DNA from: Gonapodya prolifera JEL478
Taxonomy: Eukaryota; Monoblepharomycota; Monoblepharidomycetes; Monoblepharidales; Gonapodyaceae
Reading direction: 5' to 3'
Assembly (NCBI GenBank): GCA_001574975.1
Contig: KQ965766.1
Location: forward strand, 307,082 to 371,081
Length of the DNA stretch: 64,000 nucleotides
Positions 43,819 through 54,170 of the stretch are shown here, piece by piece; within the stretch, counting starts at the first letter, position 1, and every line of letters starts with the position of its first letter. The position numbers and the translations under genes are program-made. The notes beneath the pieces are model-generated. The model saw nothing but the letters and a program-made list of their open reading frames with translations. It searched no databases and had not been told where the DNA came from.

Positions 43819-45624
43819 ATGTCAGACGCATCCACCGGTGTCAGAACCGTTTTCGTCGGGGTACGCTCTCGCTACCTTCATTTTGTCTTTCTGGAGAGCC
43901 GCCGGGGGCGTCGCCTGCGAGTTTGCATGGATGCGCCCGCTAGACGCCAGTGAGGAACAGCGCTCTCACACAACTCGTTCCCACAGAGAATCCAGCAACA
44001 AACCACTCGAGAGGAGCTGGAGTCAAGCTTCTCAAAGTTTGGACCGGTAGAGAAGGTGGAAATCAGGTCGAGCCCAAAGAGCCTGTTCGCGTTCGTTCGG
44101 TTCGAGGATGCAAGGTGAGCTGGTCGCTTAAGGTCTTAGTAGACGCTTTACGGAGTTCCTGAAGTTTCGGAGAGCCTCGTTCCATTCGTTGCCGGCCCTT
44201 TCCTTATTGCTAACCTCCCTCCTCTCGTCCATCCCCGCAGAGACGCCCGCGACGCCGCCGAACAAGGCAGCACCACCGAGTTCCCCCTCATCGGTCGGGT
44301 CGTGACGGAGCTTGCTCGCTCCGACGGAGAGACGTTCGGACTTCACGGCGGCCCTCGACCGCCGAGGGGTCGAGGAGGCTTCAATGGAGGCGGCTCCTTC
44401 GGAAGGGGAGGAATGGGAACGGGCTGTTTCAAGTGCGGCAGGGAGGGCCACAAAGCGCATGAAGTGGGTCTCGTGGGGGGGTGACAGAGCTGTTCAGCTG
44501 AAATTCAGATTCAGACTGGGACGGGACAATCATGCAGTGAAAAAAAAAAAAAAAAAAAGCAGAGCAGCGCAATGCAGAGATGTGCAGGCTTTGCACAGTC
44601 AGGTGGCAGCGCGAGGCGAGAACCTCAGAAGTCAGCCCGAACTATGGTCAATTTAGAGGGCAGAGTCACAGGGGCGTTTGAATGTATTGCAAAGCAGCGC
44701 AGAGCTGGGAAACGAAGGAATTTAAACGAAGGAAAGGAAAGCGTGCCTATATGGCGCGAATGCAGTCTCTGAAGTGGCAATCTTCCGTGCCAAACAGTAG
44801 TGCAGGGAAACGAAGGAAAGCGTGCCTTTTTTGGTGCGGCTGCAGTCTCAGCATCTCTCTTCCATGCGAAGCAGCAGCGAAGATCACCTTCTTCAAATAT
44901 GTCAGCTTCGCGTCATGATCGAAGCAACGAATCCTAACAAGAACCTCTCAATCTTTTCCCTCAAGTGCACCGCGGGCCCGGGCGATAGGGACGACAGGCC
45001 CAGGTACGACAGTAGAGGCTACGACAACGGATACGACTCTGGGAGGTACAGGGAGGCCAACGGACGCGATTACGGCAGGAGCAGTGGGGGACGTGACGAG
45101 GGGGGGTCGACCTCGCAGTAAGTGCACCGTCGTGAGAGGGTCAACTTTCAACGCCAGCTCACAACCACGCGTGGAATTCTGTCCTGCGTCACCACAGAGG
45201 CTACCGCCGCTCACCGTCCCGTGAGCGCCGAAGCCGCGAGTACGCCGCCTCAGGCTCGGCTTCGGTGTCCTACCGTGACGCACGCTCCGACTACCGCGAC
45301 CAGCCCCGGAGAGACGGCGGTAGTGAGAGGTACAACCCTTACCCCTCAGCCTCCCGAGACAGAGAGTACGGGGCGAAAGGCTCCAGTGGGGGCGGGTACG
45401 AGCCAAGGGATGGGGACCGCAGTGGACGGAGCGCTTCTTTTGGAGCGCACGTGAGCATGAGCAAGCACGACGATAGGGGTAGTGGCAGGTATGAGAGGGA
45501 CGACGGCCGTGGGAAGTACGACGACCGCGACCGCGGAAAGTATGATGACCGTGGAAAGTACGATGATAGGAGGTTGGCGCCGGCGGCTGGAGGGTACGAG
45601 AGGTACGCGAGGGATGGGCGGTAA
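43819..45624 (+). CDS. RRM / CCHC zinc-knuckle RNA-binding protein (SR-like)
   Basis: Five exons, phases consistent, 323 residues: 43819-43860, 43987-44114, 44241-44463, 44966-45117, 45198-45624. A short RRM starts at once: TVFVG (RNP2) and LFAFVRFEDARDA (RNP1), with TREELESSFSKFGPVEKVEI between. Then an RGG-like linker (PPRGRGGFNGGGSFGRGG) and one CCHC knuckle, CFKCGREGHKAHEC, whose last Cys comes from the next exon. The tail is rich in Arg, Tyr, Asp and Gly (RGYDNGYDSGRY, KYDDRDRGKYDDRGKYDDR) with RRSPSRERRSRE. This is the layout of SRSF7/RSZ-type splicing factors, though Arg-Tyr-Asp repeats replace much of the RS domain. The 502-nt intron 3 carries a dispersed repeat. Confidence 0.85.
44531..44850 (+). 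repeat. Dispersed SINE-like repeat, copy 2, inside an intron
   Basis: Starts CATGCAGTG followed by a run of about 19 A, then matches copy 1 (38,644-38,860) at CTTTGCACA, CAGCGCGAGGCGAGAAC and GAAGGAAAG. It ends with two tandem units that begin GGGAAACGAAGGAA (about 44,708 and 44,806) and end in TGCAGTCTC. It fills most of intron 3 of the RRM/CCHC gene. Confidence 0.6.
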
Positions 45625-46170
45625 TGGAGGGTGGAAAGATGTGAGCCGGGGCGAGTGATAGAAGGGCTACTGGAGCAGTGGCGTGGGGGATAAGGGGGGA
45701 ATGGAGGTGGTATGCGAAAGTAGTTCAGTGGATGTGGCACTGTCCAGGCAACCTGTAAATGATACATAAACGAGGTTTACGCGAGTATGTTGTGTTTCGA
45801 ACTTCAGTCTTCTTTAGTGGTACAGCGAACGGAGGAATGTCGCTCCCAGTTCTTGTGTGCACTTCCTTACCATTCTTCTTCTTTGTTCTCGTCTCCAGAG
45901 GTCTGCCGTCCCCGGGTGCTGATCCCAACCAAAATGGAACATCGCAACTGAGGTACACTGATACAAGTCCACGCCTACACATTGGCGCCGGCAACCCCCA
46001 TATACATGTAGATACACGTAGCAGCGAGTGAATCCCCATAGATTCCGTTTCGTATCAGGAGTACAGGTCGAATGAATGCAGATAGATTAAACGGTAGCTC
46101 TAGACTGGGAATCCACCCGCAGGAGGCAGAATCTCTCCATGGAGGATCGTTTCTCATTGGTCGCCTTCCT
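45625..46170. other. Intergenic / 3' region
   Basis: No gene supported. Open frames here are short and overlap on both strands. Confidence 0.25.
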
Positions 46171-46612
46171 GATGCCCGTGAAAACTGAGTGCAGCGATGA
46201 GTACCGGTATGTCGTTCGAAAAAATCGTGTACAACACACCTGTTGGGTCAGCAGACCACATCCTCCTACCGGCACCCATCACAGAAACTCATAGAATGCC
46301 CGTGCAATGTTATTGACAGCTTTGAACAGCGTCGCGTCAGCGTCCAACCCAGGGGACGTTCATTAAACTGTTGAGCGGCCCTCACCGTATCGTCCGAGCA
46401 TCCGAGAAATAACCGGCAGCAGAACGGGAAGCACAAACGTTACGAGCTGTGATGCCAGTTCTGGAACCGGCGTGGTGTTGTGGACGTTTGCAAGGTATGT
46501 TTCGTTGAAGACCTTCATGAGGGGAAGACTCACCTGGCTCGTCAACGTACTCCTCGTCTGGCTCCTCTTGGTCTACAGCGGTGGGATCGCGAGTAGCGGC
46601 AGACGCGGCCAT
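46150..46612 (-). CDS. Small protein with one hydrophobic segment, unrecognised
   Basis: The minus strand offers an acidic start MAASAATRDPTAVDQEEPDE, and, in a frame joined only through an implausibly short gap, VFNETYLANVHNTTPVPELA followed by the hydrophobic SQLVTFVLPVLLPVISRML. A further exon after a GTGAGG donor (about 46,384) may add VLYTIFSNDIPVLIAALSF. The result would be a small tail-anchored-like membrane protein. Exon structure is uncertain and no family is recognised. Confidence 0.3.
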
Positions 46613-47104
46613 GGATCGAGGAAGGGCAACGTGGTATTCGGTAATTTTGCCGGTCCAAGAGATTTGAACCGGAAACGTGGAATTCCTCTGACTCACCAGC
46701 TCTGCCCGGCCAGGATGCACCGTGTCGCCCGTCTTTTCTCATCTGCCGTGTGTTTTGCCTCCGTTCGTCCCTCGTGCGGACCAGGTCTCGCTCCAAACTC
46801 CCGCCTATTCGCCGTGGCAACTAGGTTCGCTCGCTCCAGGCCGTCCGTGTGATCCCCCCCGGTGCCAAGGCGACACGAATATCGACCTACAAATATCCGC
46901 TGTTTGCCTTCGAGACGGAGCCAGGTGCAAGGGCCGTTGCGTTTCTGGTGCGTGCAGTCGGTTTTCATGGCGGCCTGTCGCGGTGGTCTGAACAAAGAAC
47001 GAGGTTCGTAGGACCCAAATGAAATCGGAGCAAAGAGAGTGAAAGCGGAGGGGATCGTCGGCTGGTTGAAATCAGTGAGTGGGGGCGGAGGGAGGTAGGA
47101 GGTC

Positions 47105-47255
47105 GGGACGGAAGACCGAGCACCGAGGCTAGGCGCGATAGCGCCGACCGAGGAGTCTGCCGGAGGCGAGTGCCCCGCGAAGCGGAATATACTCGAGTGG
47201 ACCGAGGCTGTCCACCGGAAGCGAACGATCCGCGGAGCGGAATATACTCTTGCGG
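47105..47255 (+). repeat. Introner-like repeat, third copy with internal duplication
   Basis: Plus-strand words CCGAGGCTAGGCGCGATAGC, GCCGACCGAGG, GCCGGAGGCGAGTGCCCCGC and GAAGCGGAATATACTC match the copies in the eIF3j and oxygenase introns, in the same order. The second half (GACCGAGG..GAGCGGAATATACTC) is repeated once more. It lies just before the acceptor at 47,334 of the following gene, so it probably sits in that gene's first intron. Confidence 0.65.
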
Positions 47256-47334
47256 AGCTTACATCTCACATCTCATGCATGCCCAGGCGGAAGTGGATTC
47301 AACCGATTCATGACGCGGTCTTTTGCATTACCAG

Positions 47335-48057
47335 GGAACCGACAGCATTACACCCGAGACCTTTGTCCCGAACGACGAATTTGCTCCCCTGTTGCAACGC
47401 GTGCTGCGAGAGAACGTGGACAAAGACCAGGAGTTGCAGGCGATGGCAATGTTTTACGCGATGCAGACAAAGCAACCGGTACTGTTCGCTCTTGAGAGTG
47501 CCGACTGGTAATCAAACAACCTAATTATGGTCGATCTCGGATTTTGCCTTTCTGGGTCTCAGGGGTTCATGGTGAGTTGTCGTCGACCGTTGGCTTCATC
47601 TTACCGGCAATTTTGGTCACCCCGCACCCCTCGATACGATACAGGCTGTTCCTGATATGAGAAATCCTCCACCATCGGTGAGACGCCAAGATGCATTCCC
47701 TAGATCACTTACACGTGATCTGATTTCTCACACCCGCCAACTCCTCAACTATAGGGTCGCGTTCCATACCCAGAGGACTCCCTGGGCTTTGTGGAGTACG
47801 ACAAGGACGGCGTCATTGTACGGGGAAAGTATGAGGCTGGTCCTGTGCACCGACTCGTCACCGAACATGGGCTTTTTGTCTTGGGCAGGTGAGTGAAACA
47901 GACGAGGGGCAACTGTGACGCCGCCCTGCATGGCCCATTGCCATGGCGTGTGGACGATATTGTCAAACGGTGAAGCTGACGTAGTGCCTGGTTACACCTT
48001 GGTAGCGACCTCCACAAGAAACTTGAGGCTGCGATCAAGCAGAATGCATTGGAATGA
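47335..48057 (+). CDS. Small conserved-looking protein, unrecognised
   Basis: Exons inferred from frames: 47335 to about 47,508 (GTDSITPETFVPNDEFAPLL, QRVLRENVDKDQELQAMAMF, TKQPVLFALESAD), a tiny exon near 47,566 (GFM), one near 47,647-47,677 (AVPDMRNPPPS), one 47,755-47,890 (GRVPYPEDSLGFVEYDKDGV, GKYEAGPVHRLVTEHGLFVL) and a last exon DLHKKLEAAIKQNALE to the TGA at 48,055. The upstream start exon is not found and probably lies before the introner-like repeat. The low repeat content and codon use suggest a real gene, but I do not recognise the family. Confidence 0.5.
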
Positions 48058-48103
48058 AGTACAAAACGTTCTACATATCATTTCGTCGTGGTAGTGCATG
48101 CAA

Positions 48104-48830
48104 TTACTTGTTCATGGTTTCCTTCACAAATCGAACGTAATCGAATCGGTCGCCCATGGTATCAGAGTGTGCTTGGATCGTCTGGTGAGGCATTCGTTCA
48201 AAATAAGTAATCAACCCAAGTCCTCCACAGTAACTGAAAATAACCTACGCTCGTGACCAAATCTTCGGTATCATCAGCAGTCATTCGCTTTTCCTTTTCT
48301 CCATGCAGAACCAGCGCCTGCACGAGCGCATTTTTTGTTACTGTCGTGACCGGTCCACACTCGTCAGCAAACTGCGCGAACGCGTTCAAAATCTCGTCCT
48401 CTGTTTCGTTGATGTTGACTTTTCGTGACATGGCGGTGACGAAACTGTCAAAGTCGATCTCGCCAGTGCCTCGCGAGTCGATTTCGTTCACGAGAGCGTC
48501 GAGCTCCAGCTTTGGATGCAGCGGATCAAACCGCTGATCAGTCAGCGTTCCCTTCCCCATAAGTTGTGAACGCAATTCACCTTCGTTGCCCGAAGACCAA
48601 GCGTCCGCATTAGGTCAGCAAGTTCCTGTCATACAAATATCCGAGTCAGAATTGGGATCGAGCGCCTCATTCCATTGATTCAGAGCAGGGTACCTCTTTT
48701 GAAATGGTTCCACCTCCATCTGCATCGACAAGGCTGAAAATCTCTTTCAGTTCTTGGAGTTGTTGGGAGGCAAGTAGTTTGAGGAGCTGTGTGTTTCTGC
48801 CATTCGGGGGATGGCTGCCAGAGCCTGGGA
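48104..48830 (-). CDS. Calmodulin-like EF-hand protein
   Basis: Four-EF-hand layout over several exons. EF1: QELKEIFSLVDADGGGTISK plus EELADLMRTLGLRAT, with a full calcium loop. EF2: LELDALVNEIDSRGTGEIDF, with Ser instead of Glu at loop position 12. The third region ETEDEILNAFAQFADECG and the fourth SDTMGDRFDYVRFVKETMNK lack proper loops. The arrangement matches calmodulin/centrin relatives, but only one site looks able to bind calcium well. The stop is TAA at 48104-48106; the start is uncertain and lies close to, and divergent from, the TMEM107-like gene at 48,946. It may act as a calcium sensor or light chain. Confidence 0.7.
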
Positions 48831-48945
48831 CCACTAAACAGAGCTCTTTCAAAGATGAGCTGAAAATGAACTGACGCCTGCGATGGCGGGATGTTGAAAA
48901 GAGGGATCGATGCGTGACCACAGCAGCAGGCGTTCCTCAACTCCG

Positions 48946-49560
48946 ATGGATTCGCTGATTCCCGCACGGTTTGTGACTGCAGCTCTTCACCTTGTGGCCA
49001 CGATTCAGGCGTTTGTGGTGAAGGTGCGTGGGTGAAGGCGTCGGACGTATGCTCTGAGTTTATACCATCCACCAACACAACGACGGAAACATCAGGGCAG
49101 CTTTGCCACTTGGTGACTTTACCGACTGCGATAGTATCGAGCAATCGTGAGATTCTATTTGTGTTTCGTTTTACTGTCGAAGAACGCAAGATTCACGAGT
49201 TCAAAGTCTCGTAGCAGCCTTGGCCATTTCTTGCCTTTCGTTCGGTGTGGAATTCGGTGTTTCTTCACCGGCGTTTCAATGTTTAGTGTAAGACTGAATT
49301 CATTGTGTCAGTGCTGGTTTTGAGAGTAAATTTCTAATCGTCCTCTATGTACTCACACCGCAGACCTGATCGCGCACTCATCCGCGACGATATTCATGTC
49401 CTACTTCATTGCTGAAATGTGGCACTACCTCTCGTACTGGTACATTTTCGCCTTCTGCATCGCGCTGCCCATCTTCATTGGTGAGCAGAACCGAACTAGT
49501 TTGATATTTGAGTTGACTGTCAGTGACCCTTTGATCACAACTACGGCATTTAGATATCTT
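48946..49560 (+). pseudogene. TMEM107: TMEM107-like ciliary transition-zone protein, frame disturbed
   Basis: Exon 1 (48946-49023) reads MDSLIPARFVTAALHLVATI, like the first helix of TMEM107. Further on, three frames supply consecutive pieces: FTVEERKIHEFKV, then SLVAALAISCLSFGVEFG, then FFTGVSMFS before a GTAAGA donor. The next exon (about 49,366) gives DLIAHSSATIFMSYFIAEMW and YWYIFAFCIALPIFIG, closely matching the TMEM107 block with YWYIF and CSALP. TMEM107 recruits MKS-module proteins to the ciliary transition zone. The two one-base shifts (about 49,203 and 49,255) mean that the gene is decayed, mis-assembled, or has unusual tiny introns. The C-terminal helix was not found. Confidence 0.6.
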
Positions 49561-49640
49561 AAACTTGCATCAATTAATTGTCTCACGATAGCATCAAATC
49601 CGTACAATGAAAGAGAACCACAAAAACTAACACTACCGCC

Positions 49641-52390
49641 TCACCGCCTCACTGATTGGGGCTGGTTGACAAAACGATACGTCGCGGCTTCCACCCGTTC
49701 CACAAAGCTAATCCACCTCGTCATGACCCGCATGAACACGGAGCAATCCTCACACCCGTACGCTTCTTTGCTCGACGTGCCAAAAGATATGTACAGCGCG
49801 GATATGAGGACGACGGCAGACACGATGTAGAGAACGTTACGATTTGTTGTCGGTGTCGCTCGGCGAGAAGCTGCTGTTTTGCCCTGCTGTTTAGTGCGCG
49901 TTGCTGGGTTGAAATAGATGAATAGGACCCATAATAAACAAAACAAACCATGAAGCACCCACTCACCTGACGCTCCTGAAGTAGTCCCCTGCGCCTTCAC
50001 CTGCCGTCGATTGACCAACGTTTTATTCTCCGACTCCTCCACTGTCGGAGTCTTCTTCCGTCTTGTCGAGCTTCCACTAGTACCCTTGAGCGTCCCAATC
50101 GATCCCGACGACGGCGGTGCTGCGGATCCAGGCCGCTCACCCACGTTTGCGGACGGAGGCGGCGTGATGGGCGAGCTCTGACCTCCCCCTCCGTGTTGGG
50201 GGGATCGCTTGGGTTGGTAGGGCAAGTCGTAGTCGTCCATGTCGTCGGAGAAGGACTGGTCCGCGTATCGCTGCGGACCGCCATTCGTATACTGGGCTTC
50301 GCCATCGGGATTCACTTGTGCCCCAGGGAATAAATGCCGTTAGGACCATCCGAGAAAGCCAACGGGATGGATCACCCCTCCGCTCACCTTGGAACCTCGC
50401 CGTAATGACTTCCGTCGTGCCGTACGCTGGATAGGGCGGGTACGGCGCGTACCCTGGGTACACGGGCGGATTGTACATGGTAGGAGCGAAGCTCTGGTAT
50501 ATTGGGGCCGACATGGCGCGTGGGTGGTAGCCTCCTTCGTAGCCGTACTCGCCGTCGTATTCGAGGAGGTGTCCTGGTAAAAGATCATATGAGATGTGGG
50601 TCACGTTGCAGAAAGGATGTCGAGGGGCGCATAGCCTCAGGTGGCGGGAACTCACTCGTGTCAGGATGTCTAAACCCAGTCTCCTCCCTCAACTCATGCA
50701 CGCGCTCCTCCTGCGCCCTTAGCGCGTCCTCGAGGCCGAATATCCGCTCTCCAAGGGCCATGAGCTCCTCCCGCGTTTGCTGGTGGGCTGTCCGCTCCTC
50801 CTCCAAACGGTCTTCGAGGTGCTGCGTCTGGAGACCCGCCTGCCCGGCAGGGACAAGCTGGCCCGCGTTGTGTTCGGGGTTCCATAGTTCCAGTGCTAAA
50901 GGCTATTGGGGAAGAGGGGGATGATGGGGGCAACGGGTTGGTTGTAGTTCGTGACCGAGTGACCACACTCCCCACTCAACCAGCGACCCACACACCTGCG
51001 CCTGGGGCAGCAGCCCCTGCTCCACGGTCCTCTCATTGATCTGTTCCTGGAACCGCTCCAGCTGGGACCGCAGCTCGCCGTTGGTCTCCTTGACTTGCTC
51101 CAGCTCCGAGTTCATGTGGTCCCAGTCGTGGATCTTGCGGGCGAGTTCGACTTTGAGGACTTCGAGCTGGTGTGGGGGTGGGTACGGAGTGCGTGCGTGG
51201 GGTGGATTGACGAGTGTCTCCAAGACGTGAGATGGGATGAGGGAAGAGTACTCACGTCGGAGATTTCTGTCCGAAGGTTCTGGATGAGGCTGTTCTGGAG
51301 TTCGATGTCTTTTGCCAGTCGGTCGGTGTTCTCGAGTGTCATACGCTCGGTTTCTAATCACCCCGAGTGGGATTACACGTCGAGGGGTTGTGAAACGTCA
51401 GAACGGCACCACGCACCTTCAAGCTGTTCTCTCCACTGTGCTTCCGTTTCCTTGACAGTAGCTTTCAAGTCGGTCCACACGCTCGAGTTCTTCTTCATCT
51501 CTCCGGAAATCTGCAAGGGTGAGGCAATAGCCTTTACAACCAGTTTGGGAGGAGTACAGCTGGGAGGAGAGCCGTACCTCGGTCACTTTATGCCCGAGAG
51601 ATTCTTTTTCCGCTTCCAATTCTTGAATGTGCTGTTCAGACTGGGAGAGCTTGCTTTGCTTCTCCTGTTCAACATTGAACAACGTTCCATTCAAACAATC
51701 TCCAACACCCGCGCAGCAGTGACAAAAATAACGCACATTCAAAGCCCTCGACGTTTTGTTCAGCTTGGCCGCGAGCTCTTCCGCCCGAATCCTTTCCTCT
51801 TCGATCTCCCGTTCCAACGCCACGTTCCGACTCTGCAAGTCCTCGAGCTTCCTCTTCACCCCCTCCGCTGTTGGTTTCCGCTCACGTGGGCTCTTTTCGT
51901 CGTAGTTCTCGCGGGGGACCGCCACGTCCGGGTGCGAATCGGGAACCCTGTGGTCTAACAGCGATTGCAACGGCAGAGTTAGAGAAAGAAGACCACCCCA
52001 CACGCAGCAGCACCTCGTACCATCGTTCTCGTCCGCATCCGAGTCGTTGGAGGTAGACCCGCCCGCTCCGCTCCACATATGGCGCCGTCCCCTAATCTTG
52101 CGTGGCAGTTTCCTGGCTGGTCCTGGTTCTGGCTGGGGCTCGGGCTCGGGCACTTGCACCTCCTCCTGTTCCTGTTCCGGCGGCGGATGCGCCTCCAGCA
52201 GCCCCGCGATCAGCGAAACGACCTCGTCCACGGGGAGTTCCAGCCCCTCCATCTCGGGCCCGCTGAAGGCGCGCAGAGGTTCCGGGTCCAGTCCGAACTT
52301 GAGGAAGACGGGCTCGAGGTCCGCGGCAAGAAAGGCATCTCCGCCCTGCAGGACCTCGACGAGTGCCGCTCTGATTTGGTTAACGTCCAT
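49641..52390 (-). CDS. Coiled-coil protein with a C-terminal membrane anchor
   Basis: Multi-exon gene starting MDVNQIRAALVEVLQGGDAF (ATG at 52390). The N-terminal about 90 residues look folded; then an acidic Pro/Glu linker (PEPEPQPEPGPARKLPRK), and long coiled coils: KRKLEDLQSRNVALEREIEE, SKLSQSEQHIQELEAEKESL, KDIELQNSLIQNLRTEISD, DHMNSELEQVKETNGELRSQ, TREELMALGERIFGLEDALR. A Pro/Tyr-rich segment follows (YNPPVYPGYAPYPPYPAYG), then a disordered region and one hydrophobic helix (NVLYIVSAVVLISALYISF) about 45 residues before the end. This is the layout of a golgin- or tether-like tail-anchored protein, but no family is recognised. Exon borders between 50,300 and 51,400 are approximate. Confidence 0.6.
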
Positions 52391-52529
52391 TGCGAGTTGA
52401 GTGTCCAAACAGCCAAAGGAGTGTATTGGGAGTGAGTGTGGCAGAGATGGCTGCACTTGCGAGTGGCAAAAGACGGCGACAGCGTGCGCTCTCTTCCGCG
52501 CGGGATCGGTCGGCAAAAACTGCGATGCG

Positions 52530-52725
52530 ACGCTGCGAAACGATACAGGTGTTTGGATTGCTTTGGTCGAGACTTGGACCCAGTGTATTACTACTTTCGA
52601 AAAGATCCAAACGCGCCAAAGCAAAGAGAAGGTTTCGTAGGGTTTGCTGTACGTGGTATGCAGGCGAACTGGGTGCGATGCGATGCATTCAGCTGCACAT
52701 CCCTGCAATTTCTTTTCAGATCATG
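52530..52725. repeat. Diverged repeat, copy left of the Crinkler-like gene
   Basis: Resembles 53,960-54,170 in ordered words: GTGTATTACTACTTTCGAAA here and ATGTATTATTACTTTTGAAA there, then ACGC..GCAA, TACGTGGTA / AACGTGGTA, GGGTG.GAT and CCCTGCAAT near the end. Identity is roughly two thirds by eye. It is non-coding. Confidence 0.5.
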
Positions 52726-52749
52726 AAGTAGTGCAACAGATTTGCCCCA

Positions 52750-53796
52750 TCACGCTCGCTCGCCATTCTCCACTCCAGGCAACCCAGCCACTTTGAACCC
52801 GCTCTCCGACAGGAACACCGTCACCACGCCATTCCGCCGTGCAAGTTCCCCCACCTCCTCGACAAAGTTCACTCCCCCGACCACTGGCACGACCTCATAT
52901 TCCAGGTATTGCTCGTACTCTACCTGCTATTTGGAACTAGATACCATCTCAATGAAGTACCTGCCTTCGCGAGGACGGCTTTCACCTGTCCCTATGAGGA
53001 GGGCTGCTGATGTTGGCATTCACCCATGCGCAGATCGTAAATCAAAAACAATACCTCGTGTGATGCGTCATTTACCTCCAGAACAAAGATCTTTCGTTCG
53101 GACTCCAGTACGAAGCAACCGTCCCATCTCTCAAAGCGCCTCGGCGAAGTCCAGCCGAAGAGCCACGGAAGCTCCTTGGGCTTTGTGCCGAACGTCTCCT
53201 CGATTCCGCGCTTGAGCGCCCTCGAAATGTCTGCTCCGCTCCCTCTGTGTGCGGTCATAGCCGACGACCGAGCCAACCCTGGCACGTCAATCATGTATTT
53301 GGCACCATCCACCAACTTGTCGATGCAGTTGATGTTGGTCGTGGGGTCGTGGAGGGCCCTCAACCCGCGGCCCCTGATGCACCCTGTGGACCCGGATGTA
53401 ATCTGTCATCAGTCCCAACGCATGCCAGCCAGGGCACTCACGCAACTTGTTGAGGTCCGCATCCGAGGCAAGCTCGACGGACTTGGTGAATGTCCCAGTG
53501 GAGAAGGCAACCTCCTCTTCATCCAGGTCCAGGAGGAGGATCCGCTTCGTCTCGGCGGTGATGATGAGAGGGTTGGACGCCGAGTTACCCCCGTTGAGCT
53601 TCGCGACGGCCTCGGAGGCAGGCATGTCCCTCGGTAAAGGACTTGTTTCCAAGCTTGCCCGGAGAACAAACCTGTCCGGGTCCACCCTGCCGAGGCCCGA
53701 GGTCTCAGGGAAGAGCTCGCGGGCATGCTGGAGGATTCGAGCTACCGGGGTAGTGGGGGTGACGTCAAGGGCATGTCGACCATGCGGGCCACCCAT
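52750..53796 (-). CDS. Crinkler-like protein with a PD-(D/E)XK nuclease-like end
   Basis: Four exons with consistent phases, 285 residues: 53796-53442, 53383-53076, 52985-52961 (25 nt), 52919-52750. The N-terminal about 90 residues resemble the ubiquitin-like header of Crinkler (CRN) proteins: VARILQHARELFPETS, VDPDRFVLRASLETSPL, SNPLIITAE. The C-terminal part looks like a restriction-endonuclease fold: RWDGCFVLESERKIFVLE, then VKAVLAKAEYEQYLEYEVVP, VGGVNFVEEVGELARRNGVV and TVFLSESGFKV. The Asp of RWDG and the Glu-x-Lys formed across the splice junction (LE joined to VK) are the expected catalytic set. CRN proteins are effectors or intracellular conflict proteins in oomycetes and chytrids. 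There is no signal peptide, and the usual HVLVxxP-like junction is absent, so the CRN call is tentative. Confidence 0.55.
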
Positions 53797-53959
53797 ACCG
53801 AGGTTGAGGTGATGGGCGCCGCGATTGATGAGAGAGTGCGAAGAGCGGGCAAGGGTTGGGAAAGAGCAGTGGCAGATCGTCTGAGGAACATTGCGGGTCG
53901 GTTGACGTGGCAGGTTCGTTGAACGATTGTTCGGTATTTTGCCATGAGATCAAGCGAGT

Positions 53960-54170
53960 GTCCTGCCAACGCAAATTAACATCCACCAATTCGATATTGA
54001 AGGGTTCAAAGAAATGTATTATTACTTTTGAAATGGTTTGAAGACGCCTAACGCAAGAAGCAAATTCCGCCGGGTGTATTGAACGTGGTAAATCGGTGTT
54101 CGTCGGGTGGGATACGTCGCAAGCAAAGAACCCTCCCTGCAATCGATTCGTTTCGGTTATTAGGCTGTGC
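53960..54170. repeat. Diverged repeat, copy right of the Crinkler-like gene
   Basis: Partner of 52,530-52,725 in the same orientation. On the minus strand it overlaps the region read as the extreme C-terminus of TAF5, after the last WD40 repeat. Confidence 0.5.

Noticed and set aside
46645-46715. tRNA-like sequence on the minus strand (GAGCTGGTGAG and GGTTCAAATCTC look like A and B boxes)
   Set aside because: The stretch bounded by complementary ends is only about 62 nt, the T-stem does not pair and there is no anticodon arm; the palindrome CCGGT..ACCGG explains the look.
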